From Pseudanabaena sp. M085S1SP2A07QC (lineage in GTDB: Bacteria; Cyanobacteriota; Cyanobacteriia; Pseudanabaenales; Pseudanabaenaceae), in the NCBI GenBank assembly GCA_020404895.1, contig JADBWK010000016.1, forward strand, positions 30,829 to 94,828: a stretch of 64,000 nt of DNA, read 5' to 3'. This document shows positions 59,803-64,000 of this stretch, piece by piece. The notes beneath the pieces were generated by a model, which saw nothing but the letters and a program-made list of their open reading frames with translations, searched no databases and was not told where the DNA came from. The translations under genes were made by a program, and so were the position numbers. Each line of letters opens with the position of its first letter. Positions within the stretch are counted from its first letter, which is position 1.

Positions 59803-62178
59803 CTAAATTTTCTGAATTGGCGCAAGTTTGGGATCGATGATTTTTTTGCCTTGCCCTGCGAAAGCAACAGCTAAATACATCTTGTCACCAGTGCCTAGCA
59901 AATTAGCAACTTGACCTTCACCAAACTTGTCATGCATCACACGATCGCCTACTTGCCAATCAATACGAGGCTTGGGCTTAACCGCATTTACCTTGACAGG
60001 AGGGGCAGACCTGAGCGAACCTTTAACACTAGTGGCTTCAGCCCTCTGACTTGCCTTGCTGATAAACTTATCAATGCCATGTCCCGTGAGATATTCTTTG
60101 GGAAGCTCTGAAAGGAATTGCGAAGGAATAGCATATTCACGGTTGCCGTAGAGACGACGGGCTTGAGCATGGCTGAGGAACAACTTCTCTTGGGCGCGAG
60201 TGATCCCCACATACATGAGGCGACGTTCTTCTTCTAATGCCATAGGATCGTTAATGGAACGGAAGCTTGGAAATAAGCCTTGCTCTAGACCAACTAAAAA
60301 GACTACGGGAAATTCTAACCCTTTAGCAGCATGGAGCGTCATCAAGGTGACTTTTTCCGCATTCTCGCTACTGTCATCAAGACTAGAAGCAAGAGCCGCA
60401 TTAGCTAAGAAAGCATCAAGGGAAGCGTCTTCATTCTCTTCCGCAAATTGTAACGCTGCGTTATAAAGTTCTTGTAAGTTAGAAATGCGATCGTTGGCTT
60501 CATCATTACTTTGAGATTTCAGTTCATCGACATAGCCTGATTCAGCTAGAATGCCCTGAATTATATCTGCCGCAGGAGTAGTGGCAACTTTAGCTTGCCA
60601 TTTTTGCATCAATTCTACAAAGGAGAGCACACCTCTAGCCGATCGCCCAGCCAGTGTTTTGACTGTTGTCTCATCGCTGATGATTTCCCAGATGGGGACG
60701 CTGAGTTCTTGGGCGGCTTGTTGGAGCTTATCGAGAGTTGCCTTGCCGATACTGCGCTTAGGAACATTGATGATTCGCATCAAGCCGAGGGTATCGGAGG
60801 GATTGGACAGCAGGCGTAAATAGGAAAGAACATCTTTAATTTCTTTGCGATCGTAAAATCGTAAACCACCCACAACTTTGTAAGGAATATTCCAACGCAC
60901 TAACATTTCTTCAAAGGGGCGAGACTGGGCGTTAGTACGATAGAGAATCGCAAAATGTCCAAGATTGGCGCTAGGAGTTTTGGTCTTAACGCGGCGAATC
61001 TGCTCGATCACAAACTGGGCTTCATCAACTTCGTCATCAGCGCGGAATAGCTCGATCAAGTCTCCGTCGGGTCTAGTTGCTTTCAGGACTTTATCGATAC
61101 GCTGTGTGTTATGGTCGATCAGTTGATTGGCAATTTCGAGGATATTAGCAACGGAACGATAGTTCTCTTCTAGCTTGATCATTGTGCCTGTATGGGCATC
61201 GGGCAAGCGATCGCCAAAAGCTTCTTGAAATTCCATCAAGATCGTAAAGTCAGCAGAGCGGAAACTATAAATCGATTGGTCGGCATCACCGACGACAAAA
61301 ATGGAACGATCTTCCCAAGTTGGCTTTTTGTCATTAGTGGAGAGTAACTGAATCAAATCATATTGAGTGCGGTTTGTGTCTTGATACTCATCCACAAGAA
61401 TATGCTTAAAGCGATTGTGCCAATAGTTAAGAACTTCAGGATTTTGCTTGAATAGGCGCACTGGCAAAAAGATTAAATCATCAAAATCAAGAGCATTATT
61501 GGTGGCTAGCTGATTTTGGTAAAGACTATAAACCTGTGCGATCGCGCGCTTACGGAAAGACGAATCATCACTCTGAGCCTCATATTCTTCGGGAGTCCAG
61601 CCTTTGTTTTTGGCATTGCCGATCGCAAAACGTACGGATTTTGGCTCAAATTTCTTTTCGTCAAGGTTGAGTTGATTGATGACAATATCTTTAACTAACG
61701 ATTGCGCGTCAGAATCATCAAAAATCGAGAAGTTTTTTGCCCAACTGCGACCGTTGCTATCTTTGTATTTATCAATATCAAGGCGCAAAATTCGACAGCA
61801 CATGCTGTGGAAAGTACCCATCCATAGTCCATCTTGGGCATAACTATTGATATATTGCTTATAAACTTTTTTGCGAAGTTTGTCCTGTTCCCAGTCAGGG
61901 ATTTCGCTTAAAGTTTTGCCTAATTCCCTTTGAACGACCTCTTGAGTTAACAAGGATTGAATTCGTTCATTCATTTCCTTGCCAGCCTTATTTGTAAACG
62001 TCACAGCTAAGATTTGCTCAGGTACAACACCGTGATTGAGCATTAAGTTGGCAATACGATAGGTCAATGTCCTTGTTTTCCCTGAGCCTGCCCCTGCGAC
62101 CACGAGCATTGGGCCATGCAAATGGCTTGCGGCTTTTTGTTGGGCTGGGTTGAGATGAAGCAAAAAATTGGAACTCAT
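59803..62178 (-). CDS. pcrA: PcrA/UvrD-type DNA helicase
   Basis: A 791-residue superfamily 1A helicase. Motif I AGAGSGKTRTL is at about 28-38; Ia, II (HILVDEYQDTNRTQYDLI), III (VVGDADQSIYSFR), IV (LEENYRS), V (LMTLHAAKGLEFPVVFLVG) and VI (RLMYVGITRAQEKLFL) are all visible. The C-terminal ~60 residues (IDWQVGDRVMHDKFGEGQVA) form the Tudor-like tail that in PcrA binds RNA polymerase. It works in nucleotide excision repair and replication-fork rescue. Divergent from the kinase gene. Confidence 0.96.
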   Translation of the reverse strand: MSSNFLLHLNPAQQKAASHLHGPMLVVAGAGSGKTRTLTYRIANLMLNHGVVPEQILAVTFTNKAGKEMNERIQSLLTQEVVQRELGKTLSEIPDWEQDKLRKKVYKQYINSYAQDGLWMGTFHSMCCRILRLDIDKYKDSNGRSWAKNFSIFDDSDAQSLVKDIVINQLNLDEKKFEPKSVRFAIGNAKNKGWTPEEYEAQSDDSSFRKRAIAQVYSLYQNQLATNNALDFDDLIFLPVRLFKQNPEVLNYWHNRFKHILVDEYQDTNRTQYDLIQLLSTNDKKPTWEDRSIFVVGDADQSIYSFRSADFTILMEFQEAFGDRLPDAHTGTMIKLEENYRSVANILEIANQLIDHNTQRIDKVLKATRPDGDLIELFRADDEVDEAQFVIEQIRRVKTKTPSANLGHFAILYRTNAQSRPFEEMLVRWNIPYKVVGGLRFYDRKEIKDVLSYLRLLSNPSDTLGLMRIINVPKRSIGKATLDKLQQAAQELSVPIWEIISDETTVKTLAGRSARGVLSFVELMQKWQAKVATTPAADIIQGILAESGYVDELKSQSNDEANDRISNLQELYNAALQFAEENEDASLDAFLANAALASSLDDSSENAEKVTLMTLHAAKGLEFPVVFLVGLEQGLFPSFRSINDPMALEEERRLMYVGITRAQEKLFLSHAQARRLYGNREYAIPSQFLSELPKEYLTGHGIDKFISKASQRAEATSVKGSLRSAPPVKVNAVKPKPRIDWQVGDRVMHDKFGEGQVANLLGTGDKMYLAVAFAGQGKKIIDPKLAPIQKI

Positions 62179-62240
62179 GGGCGAAGGAGGGAGAAACTTA
62201 GGTAGACTCTAATACAGTATGCCAAAAATACAGTACTAAC

Positions 62241-63719
62241 GTGGATATTTACTGCACGCGCCCGAATTGTACCAAGCCTTTAAATTCTTTTGCCGATCTT
62301 GATAGTGGCAATACGCTCAAAACGATCACTCAAAAATTCTGCACGGCTTGCGGGATGCCTTTACTGCTTGGAGGACGATATATCGTTGAACGTCCGATCG
62401 CGCAGGGTGGTTTTGGTGCGACTTTTCTTGCTCGCGATCGCTATACGCCTGCGATGAAACGCTGCGTGGTGAAGCTGTTGCAGCCCGTGGGGTTAACTAG
62501 TTCGCAGATGGTAATCGCCAAGCAAATGTTTGAGCGTGAGGCTACAGTTTTAGAAGATTTGGGGACGCATCCGCAAATTCCTGACATGCTTGCCTACTTT
62601 GAGGTTCAGTCAGGGCAGGATGAATTTTTTTATTTAGTGCAGGAATTTGTTGATGGCTTTACATTAGAGCAAATTGTGGAGCAGCATGGCGCGATCGCGG
62701 AGGCGGATGTTTTAGAAATCATGCAAAGCCTGTTGCCTGTTTTGACATTTATTCATGATAAAGGCTCGATTCATCGTGATATCAAACCCTCAAATATCAT
62801 GGTGCGCAAGCTTGACCAAACTTACTTTTTGCTGGATTTTGGCGCGGTCAAGCAAGTAGCTGGAGCCGCCCAAGGTCAAAAATCCACGGGTATTTTTACC
62901 CCAGGCTATGGCGCACCCGAACAAATGCGGGGTGATACGGTATTTCCTGCTACCGATCTCTATGCCTTTGCCGTAACTTGCCTGTTTTTGCTAACTGGCA
63001 AAGATCCCGACGAATTATTTGATGTAAATTACAACACATGGAAATGGGATCGCTTTGTAAAACTCAGTCCTAATCTTAATAATGTTTTACATAAAATGTT
63101 AGAGACGGCTCCCAGCGATCGCTTTTCTTCGTCGGCTGATGTCCTCCAAGCCCTCAATTCTCAAATATCAGTACAGCAATCGATAAGCGCTCCAATACAA
63201 AGTACTCCAATACAAACCACACCAGTACAATCGGCACATCAGACCAGTATCCAAGTCCCTCCACCTGCACCACTTCCTAATTTTGCACCTTCGGTTACTA
63301 AGCCTGTAGCTCATCGATCTCAGAAAACGCCTTGGATATTAGCAGCGCCAATTAGTATTCAATTCATTGCAGCTTTTTTGCTCGGTGTCGAAGCGATGCT
63401 GCTATGGCAAGTGAGCACAACAGTCGGGCTAACCTTAATCGGCTCTCCTGCCAATTTAATTACTTTTGCCGCCGTATTGCTTGGTGTAATTCTGCTCAGG
63501 ATTAGTTCCATTCTTGATAATAAAGACCTATTTGTATTCGTAAATTTGTTGAGCTTTGCTATAGTTTGGGGAGTGCAAACCTTTGGGAAACTCTCTCAAT
63601 TTCAGAGCTTTCCCAACTGGATCGAGATTGCTCAATATTGTGGAATTGCAGGTTTTAGTGCGATCGCTCTCATGGCAGCTTTTCGCCTCATCTTCCAATT
63701 ACTCTATTCCTTTCTCTAA
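62241..63719 (+). CDS. Zinc-ribbon Ser/Thr protein kinase with C-terminal transmembrane helices
   Basis: A 492-residue protein starting at GTG 62241. The N-terminal cysteines CTRPNCTKP and FCTACGMP form a zinc ribbon. The kinase domain has the P-loop IAQGGFGATFLARD, the lysine in CVVKLLQP, HRD in IHRDIKPSNIMVR, DFG in LLDFGAVKQV, and GYGAPEQMRG. A Pro/Ser/Gln-rich linker precedes four hydrophobic helices (from LAAPISIQFIAAFLLGVE to SAIALMAAFRLIFQL). It is thus a membrane-anchored Hanks-type kinase; the FHA protein at 14.9 kb is a possible reader of its product. Confidence 0.93.
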   Translation: MDIYCTRPNCTKPLNSFADLDSGNTLKTITQKFCTACGMPLLLGGRYIVERPIAQGGFGATFLARDRYTPAMKRCVVKLLQPVGLTSSQMVIAKQMFEREATVLEDLGTHPQIPDMLAYFEVQSGQDEFFYLVQEFVDGFTLEQIVEQHGAIAEADVLEIMQSLLPVLTFIHDKGSIHRDIKPSNIMVRKLDQTYFLLDFGAVKQVAGAAQGQKSTGIFTPGYGAPEQMRGDTVFPATDLYAFAVTCLFLLTGKDPDELFDVNYNTWKWDRFVKLSPNLNNVLHKMLETAPSDRFSSSADVLQALNSQISVQQSISAPIQSTPIQTTPVQSAHQTSIQVPPPAPLPNFAPSVTKPVAHRSQKTPWILAAPISIQFIAAFLLGVEAMLLWQVSTTVGLTLIGSPANLITFAAVLLGVILLRISSILDNKDLFVFVNLLSFAIVWGVQTFGKLSQFQSFPNWIEIAQYCGIAGFSAIALMAAFRLIFQLLYSFL

Positions 63720-63860
63720 TTAATCTATTCTTGAGGATATAAGCGATCACCAAAATCTTAACTTCCCAAAAGCAACTCTGGATAGTTAAAGCGTAATCGA
63801 TGTATTTGCTTTTTCATTAGCATGAAATGGAGATCTCAGAACTTATTCCCCATTAGCAGA

Positions 63861-63882
63861 CAGGGCAACCGCATAAAAAATC
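63861..63882. repeat. Putative terminal inverted repeat of an ISAs1-type element
   Basis: CAGGGCAACCGCATAAAAAA lies directly after the transposase stop codon (minus strand), as an IS right end would. The other end is outside the window. Confidence 0.5.
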
Positions 63883-64000
63883 AAAGGGAAAGGAGATGTT
63901 CAAGATAAGCCAGATCCCAAGCCGCCTTATGACGTTTAGCTCGCATACTGGACTTAGAAGACTTATCACGGCTTAAGAGATTAAGAGCAAAGTGCCGTAA
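63881..64000 (-). CDS. ISAs1-family transposase, C-terminal end (partial)
   Basis: Thirty-nine codons, open at the right edge, read LRHFALNLLSRDKSSKSSM, then RAKRHKAAWDLAYLEHLL and a TGA stop. LRHIALNLLRQDKS-x-K and the WD-x-x-YL motif are the conserved end of ISAs1 (H-repeat-associated) transposases. Only this tail is in the window, so integrity cannot be judged. Confidence 0.7.
   Translation of the reverse strand, partial: LRHFALNLLSRDKSSKSSMRAKRHKAAWDLAYLEHLLSL

Noticed and set aside
1..64000. tRNA or rRNA genes
   Set aside because: No cloverleaf, CCA-adjacent acceptor pattern or rRNA segment was recognised in the intergenic spaces; this was a by-eye search only.

Overview
The window is chromosomal DNA from a cyanobacterium. 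Supporting signs are the frequent HIP1 octamer GCGATCGC, a ferredoxin-type nirA-nrtABDC-narB nitrate operon behind a textbook NtcA promoter, DUF4278 and DUF4335 type proteins, STAND/TPR/LRR signalling proteins and dense intergenic palindromes. The repeat style and a class I lysyl-tRNA synthetase suggest a Pseudanabaena-like genome, but the genus is only a guess. No rRNA, tRNA or CRISPR array was recognised.

Layout. (1) 1-9.83 kb: an AT-rich, HIP1-poor surface-glycan cluster on the plus strand. It holds the end of a sugar aminotransferase, six glycosyltransferases and four methyltransferase-like proteins, several with overlapping or abutting ends. (2) 9.9-25.3 kb: mixed housekeeping and signalling genes. 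These are an M24 aminopeptidase P, a DedA protein, a minus-strand series GAF-cyclase / CheY-like receiver / VWA / zinc-ribbon-FHA, a divergent second VWA gene, an RlpA-like protein, a J-domain pentapeptide protein, a GT28-like transferase and an EamA transporter. (3) 25.9-28.1 kb: an HU gene followed by gene remains (broken Ser/Thr kinase, transposase tail, DUF305 fragment, CopA-type ATPase core). (4) 28.2-39.75 kb: class I LysRS, then the nitrate assimilation operon, in which nitrate is imported by NrtABCD and reduced by NarB and NirA. (5) 39.8-43.9 kb: an accessory hotspot downstream of narB with a DNA methyltransferase-nuclease fusion and two toxin-antitoxin pairs. The modules are separated by three extra copies of the narB 3' end. 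(6) 43.9-53.5 kb: hydrolase, rsmD, K+ channel, an ArgRS-like protein lacking the catalytic core, queA, LRR protein, menH and a GH10-like protein. (7) 53.9-59.1 kb: a STAND NTPase / AAA ATPase / TPR gene trio. The TPR gene is split by a 108-bp MITE, and the trio is closed by a second copy of the STAND gene's 3' end. (8) 59.1-64 kb: IS remnants, a PcrA/UvrD helicase, a Ser/Thr kinase and the end of an ISAs1-type element.

The most unusual content is the repeat layer. I see at least three MITE-like families, one of them with two apparently identical 108-bp copies. There is a large set of near-perfect hairpins with unrelated arms, and a 60-bp perfect palindrome inside an open reading frame. Two separate loci have accessory modules bounded by duplicated gene 3' ends. 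All comparisons were made by eye; identities and domain assignments need database confirmation.
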